Positions 17,677 through 27,041 are shown, numbered from the stretch's first letter. The stretch: 64,000 bases of DNA from Alcanivorax hongdengensis A-11-3 (GCF_000300995.1 NZ_AMRJ01000014.1:1-64000); one strand, 5' to 3'. Program-made: numbers and translations. The notes: generated by a model from the sequence alone, not told the origin.

Positions 17677-18600
17677 ATGAGCAGAGCTACCATGAACATC
17701 AATTTTATGGCCGCACGCAAACCGCTGGGGCTGTTGTCTTTCATTCTGGTGATTGCCTCGGTGGTGCTGTTGTCCACCCGGGGCCTGAACCTGGGTCTGG
17801 ATTTCACCGGTGGTACCAATGTGGTCCTGCAGAACACGGCTGACATTGACCTGGCGTCGGTGCGTGGTGACCTGGAAGGCGCCGGCTTCAATGACAGCGT
17901 GGTTCAGCATTATGGCTCGCCCAAGGAGGTGATCATCAGTGTGGCGCCCCGCGAAGGCGAGGATGCCGACCAGGTGGGTGACGAGGTCTTCACCGCTGTC
18001 ACCCGGGATAACCCGGACATGACCCTGCAGAAAGTGGAGTTTGTCGGGCCCCAGGTGGGCGACGAGCTGCGCGATCAGTCCGGGGTGGCCATGCTGATGG
18101 CTCTGGGCATGGTGATGCTGTATGTCTGGTTCCGGTTCTCCAACAAGTTCGGCATCGCCAGCGTGTTGGCCCTGTTCCACGATGTGCTGATTACCCTGGG
18201 GCTGTTCTCCCTGCTGCAGTGGCAATTCGACCTGACCGTGCTGGCGGCGGTGTTGGCGTTGATCGGTTATTCCATCAACGATTCCATCGTGGTGGCCGAC
18301 CGGGTGCGTGAAGACTTTCGCAACAGTCGCCTCACTGACCCGGTGGAAATCGTCAACGGCGCGGTGAACGTGACCTTCAGCCGTACCATCAACACGTCCC
18401 TGACCACCATGCTGGTACTGTTTGCCCTGTACTTTTTCGGTGGCGAAGTGATGCGGGCGTTTTCCGAGGCCTTGCTGATCGGTATTTTTGTCGGGACCTA
18501 TTCGTCCATCTATGTGGTGTGCAATTTCCTGTTCGTGCTGAACGTCAGCAAGGACGATTTCCTGGTGACGCCCAAGGAAGAAATTGACGACATGCCCTGA
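17677..18600 (+). CDS. secF: Protein translocase subunit SecF
   Basis: This 307-residue SecD partner has the first helix near residues 15-30, the GLNLGLDFTGGTN motif, and the C-terminal five-helix bundle with LIGYSINDSIVVADRVRED and FSRTINTSLTTMLVLFALYFFGGE. The ATG at 17677 gives MSRATMNINFMAARKPLG. A strong terminator follows, closing the queA-tgt-yajC-secDF stretch. Confidence 0.96.
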   Translation: MSRATMNINFMAARKPLGLLSFILVIASVVLLSTRGLNLGLDFTGGTNVVLQNTADIDLASVRGDLEGAGFNDSVVQHYGSPKEVIISVAPREGEDADQVGDEVFTAVTRDNPDMTLQKVEFVGPQVGDELRDQSGVAMLMALGMVMLYVWFRFSNKFGIASVLALFHDVLITLGLFSLLQWQFDLTVLAAVLALIGYSINDSIVVADRVREDFRNSRLTDPVEIVNGAVNVTFSRTINTSLTTMLVLFALYFFGGEVMRAFSEALLIGIFVGTYSSIYVVCNFLFVLNVSKDDFLVTPKEEIDDMP

Positions 18601-18640
18601 AAAGGCAATTGATAGTTAATCAGTGATCACTGATAGTGAA

Positions 18641-18670
18641 GGGCCGCGAGCGATCGCGGCCCTTTTCTTT
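18641..18670 (+). terminator. Rho-independent terminator after secF
   Basis: The 9-bp stem GGGCCGCGA/TCGCGGCCC with a GCGA loop is followed by TTTTCTTTT. It lies 40 nt after the secF stop. Confidence 0.92.
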
Positions 18671-18733
18671 TGGCGGGGCGTGGCCGTGTCGATGGAGACA
18701 GAACATGAAAAAACATCCGACGGGAGAGACAGG

Positions 18734-19261
18734 ATGAAAAGAATAATCGCCGCACTGTTGTTGTCCATGCTGGCCACCTGGGCCATGGCCGATGACATGG
18801 CAGCCAAGAAACAGGCTGCCATGAAGGTGCTGGAAGCCAGCAACACCGAAGCCATTTATGCCGAGGCGCGCAAACAGATTGAAACCATGGGCGAGCAGGC
18901 CCTGACCCAGAGTATTCCCGATGATCAGACGGCCATGCGCAAGCGTTATCACAAGCGTATGGAAACCGTGCTCAGTGAAGGGCTGGACTGGAAAGCCATG
19001 AAGACGCAGATGGTTAAGGTCTACATGGACACCTTCAGCCTGGAAGAGCTGAAAGACATGGCCGACTTCTATCAGTCACCCACCGGGCGCTCCATCATGA
19101 AGAAAATGCCGGCGGTGATGACCCAGTCCGTGCAGTTGTCCCAGCAGCAGATGCAGCGGGTCATGCCGGCCCTGCAACAGATGTTCTCGGACCTGGATGC
19201 CGAACTGGCCCAGCAGCAAGCCAAGGCCAGCGCGGGCAAGAACGGCGACAGTCAGGAATAA
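18734..19261 (+). CDS. DUF2059 periplasmic protein
   Basis: The 175-residue protein has a signal peptide (MKRIIAALLLSMLATWAMA, residues 1-19) and a helical mature part. The segment KTQMVKVYMDTFSLEELKDMADFYQSPTGRSIMKKMP (residues about 95-131) is the DUF2059 signature. The family's role is unknown. The start at 18734 is chosen because it begins the signal peptide and has an AGGA site; the longer frame from 18623 runs through the secF terminator. It sits between secF and a convergent accessory gene cluster. Confidence 0.85.
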   Translation: MKRIIAALLLSMLATWAMADDMAAKKQAAMKVLEASNTEAIYAEARKQIETMGEQALTQSIPDDQTAMRKRYHKRMETVLSEGLDWKAMKTQMVKVYMDTFSLEELKDMADFYQSPTGRSIMKKMPAVMTQSVQLSQQQMQRVMPALQQMFSDLDAELAQQQAKASAGKNGDSQE

Positions 19262-20467
19262 TCAGCTGAACTGCTGTTTCTCCATCCAGGGGATCAGGCG
19301 GTCGAAGGCCGCCTCGATCTGTTCCAGCGAAGTGGAGTAACTGATGCGCAGTGCATTGCGGCAGGACTCCCCGAAGGTATCCCCCGACACCGTGCACACG
19401 CCGGTTTCCTTGAGCAGTTTGAGCGCCACATTGGCGCCGTCCACGCCTTCCGGTAACGACGGAAACAGGTAGAAGGCGCCATCCGGCCGGTAGCCGGTCA
19501 GGTGTGGCGTCTGCTCCACCAGCTCCACCAGCCGGTCCCGGCGCTGCTGGTATTCCCCCACCATGTTGTCGATGAAGTCACGGCTACCGCGCAGGGCGGC
19601 GACTCCGGCCCATTGGCAGGGTGTGTTGGCCACGGTGGTGGTGAACATGTGATAGCGGCGTAACTTCTTGATGGCGCCCTGGCTGGCAATCAGCCAGCCG
19701 ATGCGCATGCCGGCCATGGAAAAGGTTTTCGAAAAGCTGCTGATGACCATCACATGGTCCAGATCCGAGCAGCAGGACAGTACGCTGGGATATTCCCGTT
19801 TGTCATAGATCAGATGGTCGTAGACCTCGTCACTGATGACATAGATGCCCCGGTAGGCGGCTTCCTCGACGATGGTTTCAATGGTTTCCCGCGGGTAGAG
19901 CGTCCCGGTGGGGTTGCTGGGCGAGTTGAGAATCACCGCATAGGTGTTGGGGCCCATGGCATCAATCACCGCCTGCGGGTCCAGCTGGTGGTTGTCCTCG
20001 GCCCGGGTGGGCACGGTTTTGACCACGCCACCATTCATGCGAATCAGGGGGCCGTAGAGCATGAAGGACGGGTCCGGCACGATGAACTCACGCCCCGGTG
20101 CAGAGGTGGCGGTCAGCGCCAGATAGATGGCTTCGGTGGCACCGGTGGTGACGATGATGTTTTCCGGCAGCAGCGGGCGTTGGTAGCGGTGGCCGTAGTA
20201 CTCGGCCAAAGCTTCCAGCAGTTCCGGCAGTCCGGCATCCATGGTGTAGCCGGTCTGGCCCGCCTGGAAGGCATCCACGCCGGCCTGTATCACATGCTGT
20301 GGCGGTTTGAAGTCCGGCTGGCCGATGGACAGGTGGATCACATCCTCCAGGTTGGCCGCCAGGTTCACCATGCGGCGAATGCCCGGCACCGGAATGGTCA
20401 GCAGGGCCGGGTTCCAGATCGGGTCTTCGCTTTCGTAGAAATCCGTGTCCAGATTGATATTACCCAT
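19262..20467 (-). CDS. PLP-dependent aminotransferase, class I/II
   Basis: The 401-residue protein is a fold-type I aminotransferase of the AspC/AlaC-like group. Visible landmarks are the substrate-side GYTMDAGLPELLEAL segment, NSPSNPTG (Asn contacting PLP), SDEVYDHLIY (Asp pairing with the pyridine nitrogen) and VISSFSKTFSMAGMRIGW with the Schiff-base Lys. Its true donor cannot be read from sequence. The ATG has an AGGAG site. It is the last gene of a six-gene minus-strand cluster, 84 nt after the amidase, and converges with the DUF2059 gene with no space between stops. Confidence 0.9.
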   Translation of the reverse strand: MGNINLDTDFYESEDPIWNPALLTIPVPGIRRMVNLAANLEDVIHLSIGQPDFKPPQHVIQAGVDAFQAGQTGYTMDAGLPELLEALAEYYGHRYQRPLLPENIIVTTGATEAIYLALTATSAPGREFIVPDPSFMLYGPLIRMNGGVVKTVPTRAEDNHQLDPQAVIDAMGPNTYAVILNSPSNPTGTLYPRETIETIVEEAAYRGIYVISDEVYDHLIYDKREYPSVLSCCSDLDHVMVISSFSKTFSMAGMRIGWLIASQGAIKKLRRYHMFTTTVANTPCQWAGVAALRGSRDFIDNMVGEYQQRRDRLVELVEQTPHLTGYRPDGAFYLFPSLPEGVDGANVALKLLKETGVCTVSGDTFGESCRNALRISYSTSLEQIEAAFDRLIPWMEKQQFS

Positions 20468-20551
20468 CAGCGACTCCTGTTATTTCCCGGCCCGCGCCGA
20501 TGGCGACGGGCCGTACGGATAGCACCGGGCCAGGCCCGGTGACCGGGTTGC

Positions 20552-21970
20552 TCAATCGCTTTCCATGCCCTCCAGCATGGGCGGGCGCAGCTTGAATGGC
20601 TGGGCCCGTTCGAAGGCATGGCCGGCGGCCAGTACCGTTTCATCGGTAAAGCGCCCGCCGACAATCTGCAGCGCCATGGGCAGGCCGTCCTCGGCCAGCC
20701 CCAGTGGCAGGGACAGGGCCGGCTGGCCAGTCATGTTGAACGGGTAGGTAAAGGGGGTCCAGGTGGGCCAGCGGGTGCTGGGCCAGTCCACGGGCACCTC
20801 CCGGTTGGTGTCGAAGGCGCTGATCGGCAGGGTCGGGGTGATCAGCAGGTCGTATTTGGTGTGGAAGACAGCCATGCGTTCGCTCAGGGCCATGCGCTCG
20901 TTGACTGCGCCCAGGTAATCGAGCATGGACAGCTTTTCGGCCTTGCTGGCCACTTCCACCAGAGCCGGGTCCATTTGCTGGCGCTTGGCATCACCCAGGT
21001 CACGCATGGCATTGGCGGCACCGCTGTAGAAAAGATGGCTGAAGGCGGCCAGCGGGTTGCTGAAGCCCGGGTCCACTTCGGTGACCGTGGCGCCCAGCTC
21101 CCGGAATACCTCGGCGGCCTGGCGCACCGCCTTGTCGATATCCGCCTGCACGTCCACATAACCGAAGCTGGCACTGTAGGCGATGCGCAGCCCCTTGAGG
21201 GGGCGATCCAGGCTGGCCAGATAATCCACACCCCGGCGGGGAGCCGCCTGGCTGTCCCGGGAGTCCGCCTCACTGAGCACGTTCATCATCAGGGCGGCGT
21301 CACTCACGGTACGGGTCATGGGGCCGGCATGGGCCAGGGTGCCAAACGGGCTGGCTGGCCAGTGTGGCACTTCGCCGAAGGTGGGCTTGAAGCCGACAAT
21401 GCCGCAGAACCCGGCAGGGATGCGGATGGAGCCGCCGGCATCGGTGCCCAGTGCCAGGGGGGCCATGCCCGCAGCCACTGCGGCGGCGCTGCCACCGCTA
21501 CTGCCTCCGGCGGTCTTGGTCGGGTTCCAGGGGTTGTTGGTGGCGCCACACAGGGGACTGTCGGTGATGCCTTTCCAGCCGAACTCCGGGGTGGTGGTCT
21601 TGCCAAGGGGCACATAGCCGTGGCGCTCCAGGGCGGCGGTGGCCGGCGAGCGTTTGTTGAGAGTGCTGTCCGGGTCGATGGTGCGCGAGCCCTTTACGGT
21701 GGGCCACATGGGGGTCAGAAACACGTCCTTGACGGCCACCGGCACGCCATCCAGCTGGCCCATGGGTTGCTTCTTGCGGTAGCGCTGTTCCGACGCCTGG
21801 GCCCATTGCAGGGTGGTGTCGCGGTCGATCAGGCACCAGGCATTGAGGGCTTTGTCGTGGCGCTCAATATGATCCAGCAGGGCGGTGGTGACCTCCACCG
21901 GGGATAGCGCGCCGGACTGGTAGGCGGCTTTGAGCGCCAGGGCGCTCATGGTCAGTACTCCCTCACTCAT
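20552..21970 (-). CDS. Amidase (amidase-signature family)
   Basis: The 472-residue protein has the Ser-cisSer-Lys triad of the amidase-signature family: K81 (AVKDVF), S157 (GGSSGGS) and S181 (TDAGGSIR), with the usual 76/24 spacing. It hydrolyses a carboxamide or related C-N bond; the substrate is unknown. It is not GatA, which is found elsewhere in the window and lies next to gatB. The ATG at 21970 has an AGGAG site 9 nt upstream. It sits in the catabolic cluster between a 2-hydroxyacid dehydrogenase and an aminotransferase, suggesting release of ammonia and an acid that enters transamination. Confidence 0.9.
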   Translation of the reverse strand: MSEGVLTMSALALKAAYQSGALSPVEVTTALLDHIERHDKALNAWCLIDRDTTLQWAQASEQRYRKKQPMGQLDGVPVAVKDVFLTPMWPTVKGSRTIDPDSTLNKRSPATAALERHGYVPLGKTTTPEFGWKGITDSPLCGATNNPWNPTKTAGGSSGGSAAAVAAGMAPLALGTDAGGSIRIPAGFCGIVGFKPTFGEVPHWPASPFGTLAHAGPMTRTVSDAALMMNVLSEADSRDSQAAPRRGVDYLASLDRPLKGLRIAYSASFGYVDVQADIDKAVRQAAEVFRELGATVTEVDPGFSNPLAAFSHLFYSGAANAMRDLGDAKRQQMDPALVEVASKAEKLSMLDYLGAVNERMALSERMAVFHTKYDLLITPTLPISAFDTNREVPVDWPSTRWPTWTPFTYPFNMTGQPALSLPLGLAEDGLPMALQIVGGRFTDETVLAAGHAFERAQPFKLRPPMLEGMESD

Positions 21971-22013
21971 TGGCGTGTCTCCTGTTTCAGGCGCGGGGCC
22001 GGCGGCGATATGC

Positions 22014-22982
22014 CTACCGGCGTGTTACATAGCCGTGTTCCTTGCTGACGGTGTTGTTAAGCGGCTGTCCCCGTTGCCAGCGGCGAAAATTGGCCACGAA
22101 CTGTTCGCCCAGGGCGGTGCGCCAGCCGATGAAATCCCCGGCCATGTGGGCGGATAACATGACATTGGGGTGCTCCCAGAGCGGGTGCTCTTCCGGCAGG
22201 GGTTCCTGCTCGAACACATCCAGGGCGGCGCCGCCCAGACGGGTGTTCAGGGCGTGCACCAGGGCGTCCGTGTCGACGATGGGGCCGCGCCCCACGTTGA
22301 TGAATATTGCGCCGGGTTTCATGCGACGGAACTGGGCCCGGTCAAACAGTCCCCGGGTATCCGGCGTCAGCGGCGCGGTGACAATCACGTAATCCGCATC
22401 CGCCAGCAGGGCGGGCAGATCCTGCTGGCGGTGTACCCGCAGAAAGGGTGGGTCGTGGCGGGCATGGCGGGCGGTGCCGACCACCTGCACGCCCAGGGCA
22501 TTCAGCAGGGTGGCCACTTCCCGACCAATGGAGCCGGCGCCCACCACCAGGGCCCGGCTGCCTTGCAGCAGGCGGGTTTCCCGGTGTTGCCAGCGGTGCT
22601 GGCGTTGCAACTGCAGGTTGGTGAGCGTGTCCTTGGCAAACAGCAGCAGGGCGCCGAGCACATATTCGGCGATGCCCCGATCAAAGATGCCCTGGGCATT
22701 GGTAACCAGGATGTCACCATTGCGGATCGGCTCGATCATCAGGGCATCCACCCCGGCGCTGGTGGCGTGCACCCAGCGAATCGGGCAGTCCGTCGGCCAC
22801 AGTTCGGCCAGCAGGTCGGTACGGAAGTCCGTGACCACCAGAATATCGGTGGCGGGCAGGGCATCGGCGATTTCATCGCGGGTCCGCACTTCCCGCAACC
22901 GGGCCAGGTCGGCCAGGGGTTCAAGACCCGGCAGTGCCGGTTCATCCTCGGCCAGCAGGACAGTGATGCGCGGTTGGCTCAT
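22014..22982 (-). CDS. D-2-hydroxyacid dehydrogenase (GhrA-like)
   Basis: The 322-residue protein belongs to the NAD(P)-dependent D-isomer 2-hydroxyacid dehydrogenases, which interconvert 2-keto acids and D-2-hydroxy acids. The dinucleotide site VVGAGSIGREVATLL is present. The catalytic Arg is in INVGRGPIVD, the Glu in the FEQEPLPEEHPLW region and the His in LSAHMAG. The start overlaps the upstream aminotransferase stop as ATGA, so the two are coupled. Substrate class (glyoxylate/hydroxypyruvate or a longer keto acid) is not determined. Confidence 0.9.
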   Translation of the reverse strand: MSQPRITVLLAEDEPALPGLEPLADLARLREVRTRDEIADALPATDILVVTDFRTDLLAELWPTDCPIRWVHATSAGVDALMIEPIRNGDILVTNAQGIFDRGIAEYVLGALLLFAKDTLTNLQLQRQHRWQHRETRLLQGSRALVVGAGSIGREVATLLNALGVQVVGTARHARHDPPFLRVHRQQDLPALLADADYVIVTAPLTPDTRGLFDRAQFRRMKPGAIFINVGRGPIVDTDALVHALNTRLGGAALDVFEQEPLPEEHPLWEHPNVMLSAHMAGDFIGWRTALGEQFVANFRRWQRGQPLNNTVSKEHGYVTRR

Positions 22983-24229
22983 TGGGTCTCCTTGAGAGCG
23001 TTGCGGAAGATGCCAACGGCATGATCGATCTCCTCGCGGCTACAGGTCAGGGGTGGCAACCAGCGCACCACCTGGCCGGCGCTGCCGCAGCGCAGAATCA
23101 GCAGGCCTTTCTCTTCACTGGCCCGCAGCAGGGCGGCGGCCCGCTGGCCGTCGGCTACGCCCGGGCGGCTGACAATTTCCATACCCAGCATCAGGCCCAT
23201 GCCGCGGATCTCGTCAATGCAGTCGAACTCCTGTTGCAGGCCGGCCAGCTGCTCGCGCAGGTACTCGCCATGGCGGGCAGCGCCGTCTACCAGCTGCTCG
23301 CTTTCAATCACGTCCAGCGTCGCCAGGGCCGCCGCACAGGCCACCGCATTGGCGCCGTAGGTGCCGCCCTGGGAGCCCGGGTAGCCATGCTCCATCAGGT
23401 CGCGACTGGCGGCAATGGCGGACAGCGGGTAACCACTGGCCAGGCCCTTGGCGGTGATCAGGATATCCGGATTGACCTGGAAGTGGCTGTGGCTCCAGAA
23501 CTTGCCGGTGCGGCCGTAGCCGGCCTGGATCTCGTCGGCAATTAGCAGGATGCCGTGTTTGTCACAGCGCTCGCGCAGCCCCTGCATGAAGGCCCGGGTG
23601 GCCGGGTAGTAGCCATATTCCCCCTGCACTGGCTCGACGATCATGGCGGCGGTATCCGCCGGGTTGCATTCGGTGACCAGCAGGTGGTCCAGTTCGCGCA
23701 GGCAGAAATCCACGCTGGTGGCCTCATCCCAGCCGTAGCGGTAACAGTGCGGAAAGGGCGCGAAGCTGACGCCGGCCATCATCGGTTGCCAGCCAGTGCG
23801 AACCTTGTTGGCCGAGGTGGTCAGCGAGGCGGCGGCCAGGGTGCGGCCGTGGAAGCCGCCGCGAAAGGCGATGATGTTGGGCCGCCCGGTGGCCTGGCGG
23901 GCGAGCCGTACCGCCGCCTCCACCGACTCGCTACCGGAGTTGGAGAAGGCCACCGCGTCGATGCCCTTGGGCAGATGGTTATAGAGCCGGTCCGTGAGCG
24001 CCAGCATGTTGGGGTGGGTGACGGTGGCATATTGGGCATGCACCAGGGTGCCCACCTGCTTGCGGGTGGCTTCCACCACATGGGGGTGGCAGTGGCCGGT
24101 GGCGGTGACGCCGATGCCGGAGGTGAAGTCCAGCCAGCGGCGGCCCTGCTCGTCGTAGAGCCAGCTGCCTTCTCCCCGTTGCGCACAGATATTGCTGGAT
24201 TGCACCAGCAGTGGCGAAAGATGACTCAT
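22979..24229 (-). CDS. Class III aminotransferase (GABA transaminase-like)
   Basis: The 416-residue PLP enzyme resembles 4-aminobutyrate and acetylornithine aminotransferases (omega-amine donors). Landmarks are SGIGVTATGHCHPHVV, the FSNSGSESVEAAVRLAR phosphate-binding segment, GFHGRTLAA, LIADEIQAGYGRTG with the PLP-contacting Asp, and ITAKGLASGYPL with the catalytic Lys. The ATG overlaps the stop of the upstream dehydrogenase (ATGA). With the semialdehyde dehydrogenase in the same transcript, conversion of an omega-amino acid to a semialdehyde and then a dicarboxylate is the natural reading, but the exact substrate is inference. Confidence 0.9.
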   Translation of the reverse strand: MSHLSPLLVQSSNICAQRGEGSWLYDEQGRRWLDFTSGIGVTATGHCHPHVVEATRKQVGTLVHAQYATVTHPNMLALTDRLYNHLPKGIDAVAFSNSGSESVEAAVRLARQATGRPNIIAFRGGFHGRTLAAASLTTSANKVRTGWQPMMAGVSFAPFPHCYRYGWDEATSVDFCLRELDHLLVTECNPADTAAMIVEPVQGEYGYYPATRAFMQGLRERCDKHGILLIADEIQAGYGRTGKFWSHSHFQVNPDILITAKGLASGYPLSAIAASRDLMEHGYPGSQGGTYGANAVACAAALATLDVIESEQLVDGAARHGEYLREQLAGLQQEFDCIDEIRGMGLMLGMEIVSRPGVADGQRAAALLRASEEKGLLILRCGSAGQVVRWLPPLTCSREEIDHAVGIFRNALKETQ

Positions 24230-25395
24230 GAGCTTCTCCTTGTCCTCTCTGGCGTGGTTGCCGGCGCCGATTGCAGCCGCTCGTTGAGCCGCTCGCCGGT
24301 GGCGCGGGTGTGGTGATGATCGCTGTCTGCCAGGTCCGCCTTGACGGTGTCATGCAGATGTTGTGCCGCCTTTTGGCAGGCGGGCCAGCGTGGCCCCAGC
24401 CAGTCCAGCAACATGGCCAGGCTGAGCAGGGTGGCACGCGGGTCGGCCAGATCCTGGCCGGCAATGTCCGGCGCGCTGCCGTGCACCGGCTCGAACAGGG
24501 CCGGAATGGTGTCGTCCTGCGGGTTGAGGTTGGCGGAGGGCGCCAGCCCCGGCCCGCCACACAGCACCGCGGCCAGATCGGTGAGAATGTCACCGTGCAG
24601 GTTACTGGCCACCACCACATCAAAGTGCCAGGGGCACTGCACGAATTTCATGCAGGCGGCGTCCACCAGCTCGTGGTGGGTGTCCACCTCCGGGTAATCG
24701 GCGGCCAGTCGCTGGAAGGTCTCCGTGTACAGGTCGCCCCAGTGGGGCTGGGCGTTGCGTTTGGTAATCAGGCAGACCTGGGCGGCCTTGTCGCCTCTGA
24801 AGCGCCGCGGCTCGGTGCGGTCGGCGGCCCGCTGGCGGGCGCGCTCAAAGGCATGGCGGATCAGCCGTTCGGTGGCGGCGGCGGTGAAGACTTCCACCTG
24901 GGTGGCCACTTCGTCGGCCGTGCCACGGCGCAGGCGCCCGCCCTGGCCGGTGTATTCGCCCTCACTGTTCTCGCGGATCACCAGCATGTCCACGTCGCGG
25001 GCGCGCGGGTCGGCCAGGTAGCAGGGCGTGCCCGGCAGCCAGCGGGCCGGCCGCTCGCAGGCCCACAGGTCCAGCTCCTTGCGCAGGGTCAGCAGCGGCG
25101 CCAGTGACACACTATCGGACAGCAGATAGCGTTGCGGGTCATCGAGCGGGCCCGGATCGCCCAGGGCGCCCAGTAGCAAACCATCGTAGCCGCGCAGGGT
25201 GCGCACCGCGTCGGCGGGCATCATCTCGCCGTGCTGCTGGTGCCACTGGTGCGAGGGCCAGGGCAGGTTGTCCACCTCAACGGGCAGTTGGTGCTGGCGG
25301 ATCAGGGTGGCCAGAATCGCGTCGGTGACGGCCATGACCTCCGGGCCAATGCCGTCGCCGGCCAGAAGGGCCAGTCTTGCGTGCCGTGTTTCCAT
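24226..25395 (-). CDS. Isocitrate/isopropylmalate dehydrogenase family enzyme (tartrate/D-malate dehydrogenase-like)
   Basis: The 389-residue protein belongs to the beta-decarboxylating dehydrogenases. It shows LLAGDGIGPEV at residues about 10-20, the IRENSEGEYTG loop that in this group favours tartrate/malate-type substrates, ITKRNAQPHWGDL with the catalytic Lys, SNLHGDILTDLAAVLCGGPGLAPSANL and the NAD-binding EPVHGSAPDIAG. It is probably not LeuB or Icd, since the loop lacks their signatures. The C-terminal 25 residues are Arg/Thr-rich and look like unstructured tail. Coupled by ATGA to the aminotransferase downstream. Confidence 0.87.
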   Translation of the reverse strand: METRHARLALLAGDGIGPEVMAVTDAILATLIRQHQLPVEVDNLPWPSHQWHQQHGEMMPADAVRTLRGYDGLLLGALGDPGPLDDPQRYLLSDSVSLAPLLTLRKELDLWACERPARWLPGTPCYLADPRARDVDMLVIRENSEGEYTGQGGRLRRGTADEVATQVEVFTAAATERLIRHAFERARQRAADRTEPRRFRGDKAAQVCLITKRNAQPHWGDLYTETFQRLAADYPEVDTHHELVDAACMKFVQCPWHFDVVVASNLHGDILTDLAAVLCGGPGLAPSANLNPQDDTIPALFEPVHGSAPDIAGQDLADPRATLLSLAMLLDWLGPRWPACQKAAQHLHDTVKADLADSDHHHTRATGERLNERLQSAPATTPERTRRSS

Positions 25396-25442
25396 GGCTC
25401 GCTCCCGATGCGGGGCTACCAGCAGGCAGCCCCTCTATGACA

Positions 25443-26900
25443 TTAACTTCCCATGCACAGGTATTTGGTTTCCAGATACTCGTCCATGCCCTGGTGCGAG
25501 CCTTCCCGGCCCAGCCCGGATTCCTTGACGCCGCCAAAGGGGGCGGCGGCATTGGAGATGAGCCCTTCGTTGACACCCACCATGCCGCTTTCCAGCGCCT
25601 CGGCCACGCGCCAGCAGCGGTGGATGTTGTCGCTGTAGAAGTAGGCGGCCAGCCCGTAGGGTGTGTCATTGGCAATGCGGATGGCCTCTTCTTCGCTGGA
25701 GAAGGGGATTACCGCCGCCAGTGGGCCGAAGGTTTCTTCCTGACACAACTGGGCGTCCGGGGAGACGCCGGTGATCAGCGTTGGCTGCACGAAGCTGCCG
25801 CCCTTTTCGTGGCGCTGGCCGCCGGTGATGACCTTGGCGCCCTTGCCCAGGGCATCCTCGATGTGCTCCATGACCTTGTCGGCCGCGCCGCGATTGATCA
25901 GGGCCGCCTGGGTGACGCCGTCCTCCAGGCCGTCACCGACCTTCATGGCCTCGATGGCGGTTTTCAGCTTTTCCACGAAGGCATCATGCACGCTGTCCTG
26001 TACCAGGAAGCGGTTGACGCACACACAGGTCTGGCCGGTGTTGCGGAATTTGCTGGCCATGGCGCCGTCCACGGCCTTGTCCAGGTTGGCATCGTCAAAC
26101 ACGATGAAGGGGGCATTGCCGCCCAGCTCCAGGGACACCTTCTGGATATGTTTGGCGCACTGGGCCATCAGGGTGCTGCCCACCTCGGTGGAGCCGGTAA
26201 AGCTGAGCTTGCGCACCACCGGCGAGTCGGTGAGGGCCCCGGCAATGGCACTGGCACTGCCGGTGAGGACGCTGAACACGCCCTTGGGCACACCGGCCCG
26301 CTCTGCCAGTTCCGCCAGTGCCAGGGCGGAATAGGGCGTGGCGGTGGCCGGCTTGACCACCATGGTGCAGCCGGCGGCCAGGGCCGCGCCGGCCTTGCGG
26401 GTGATCATGGACGACGGAAAATTCCAGGGGGTAATGGCGGCACAGACACCGATGGGCTGCTTGATCACCACGATGCGCTGGTTGGGTTTGGGTGCCGGGA
26501 TGGTATCGCCGTAGGCACGCCGGGCTTCTTCGGCAAACCATTTGAGAAAGGACGCGGCGTAGGCAATCTCGCCTTTGGCTTCGGCCAGGGGTTTGCCCTG
26601 TTCCAGGGTCATCAGCCGTCCCAGATCATCCTGGTTGGCCATCATCAGATCGAACCAGGCCATCAGGATGTCGGCCCGTTCACCGGCGGTCTTGTCGCGC
26701 CAGGCCGGCAGGGCCTGGTTGGCGGCGTTGATGGCCCGCTCGGTCTCACCGGCGCCCATGCGCGGTACGGTGCCAAGGGTCTGTTCGGTGGCCGGGTTGT
26801 CCACGTCCACGGTGGCGCCATCGTCGGCGTCACACCACTGGCCGTCGATATAGCACTGCTGACGGAACAGGCGGGAATCGGAAAGGGAGGGGGCGCTCAT
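25443..26900 (-). CDS. gabD: NAD(P)-dependent succinate-semialdehyde dehydrogenase (GabD-like)
   Basis: The 485-residue aldehyde dehydrogenase has the catalytic pair E258 (LELGGNAPFIVF) and C292 (NTGQTCVCVNRFLV). C294, two residues later in the same TCVC stretch, recalls the redox Cys of GabD. The FPSSMITRKAGAALAAGCTMVVKP cofactor region is typical of succinate-semialdehyde dehydrogenases. I chose ATG 26900 with GGAG 6-7 nt upstream; a TTG two codons earlier is less likely. It heads the minus-strand cluster, 47 nt before the next gene. Oxidation of succinic semialdehyde to succinate would feed the TCA cycle. Glutarate semialdehyde is an alternative substrate. Confidence 0.9.
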   Translation of the reverse strand: MSAPSLSDSRLFRQQCYIDGQWCDADDGATVDVDNPATEQTLGTVPRMGAGETERAINAANQALPAWRDKTAGERADILMAWFDLMMANQDDLGRLMTLEQGKPLAEAKGEIAYAASFLKWFAEEARRAYGDTIPAPKPNQRIVVIKQPIGVCAAITPWNFPSSMITRKAGAALAAGCTMVVKPATATPYSALALAELAERAGVPKGVFSVLTGSASAIAGALTDSPVVRKLSFTGSTEVGSTLMAQCAKHIQKVSLELGGNAPFIVFDDANLDKAVDGAMASKFRNTGQTCVCVNRFLVQDSVHDAFVEKLKTAIEAMKVGDGLEDGVTQAALINRGAADKVMEHIEDALGKGAKVITGGQRHEKGGSFVQPTLITGVSPDAQLCQEETFGPLAAVIPFSSEEEAIRIANDTPYGLAAYFYSDNIHRCWRVAEALESGMVGVNEGLISNAAAPFGGVKESGLGREGSHQGMDEYLETKYLCMGS

Positions 26901-27004
26901 GAGCAACTCCTTGCTAATGTGTGCGTTCTTCTACGCTAACAAAGCAGGCTCAGATGTCTATGCCGGGGGGAGAGTTTCGTATTGGGTTCAAAGTAAACGT
27001 GCGG

Positions 27005-27032
27005 TTGCCGGTGCCCGGGCAGGCACCGGCAA
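27005..27032 (-). terminator. Hairpin downstream of suhB
   Basis: TTGCCGGTGCC and GGCACCGGCAA form a perfect 11-bp stem with a 6-nt loop, 9 nt past the suhB stop. There is no proper T tract on the minus strand, so it may stabilise the mRNA end or terminate weakly. Confidence 0.5.
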
Positions 27033-27041
27033 GCACGGTTA

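Noticed and set aside
16362..17891. Minus-strand frame of 509 codons opposite secD and the start of secF
   Set aside because: It spans two real genes with clear motifs on the other strand and has His/Gln-rich, low-complexity character.
20552..21970. Second GatA
   Set aside because: It has the amidase-signature triad, but lacks gatB/gatC neighbours and sits in a catabolic cluster, while the true gatA is at 45864-47324.
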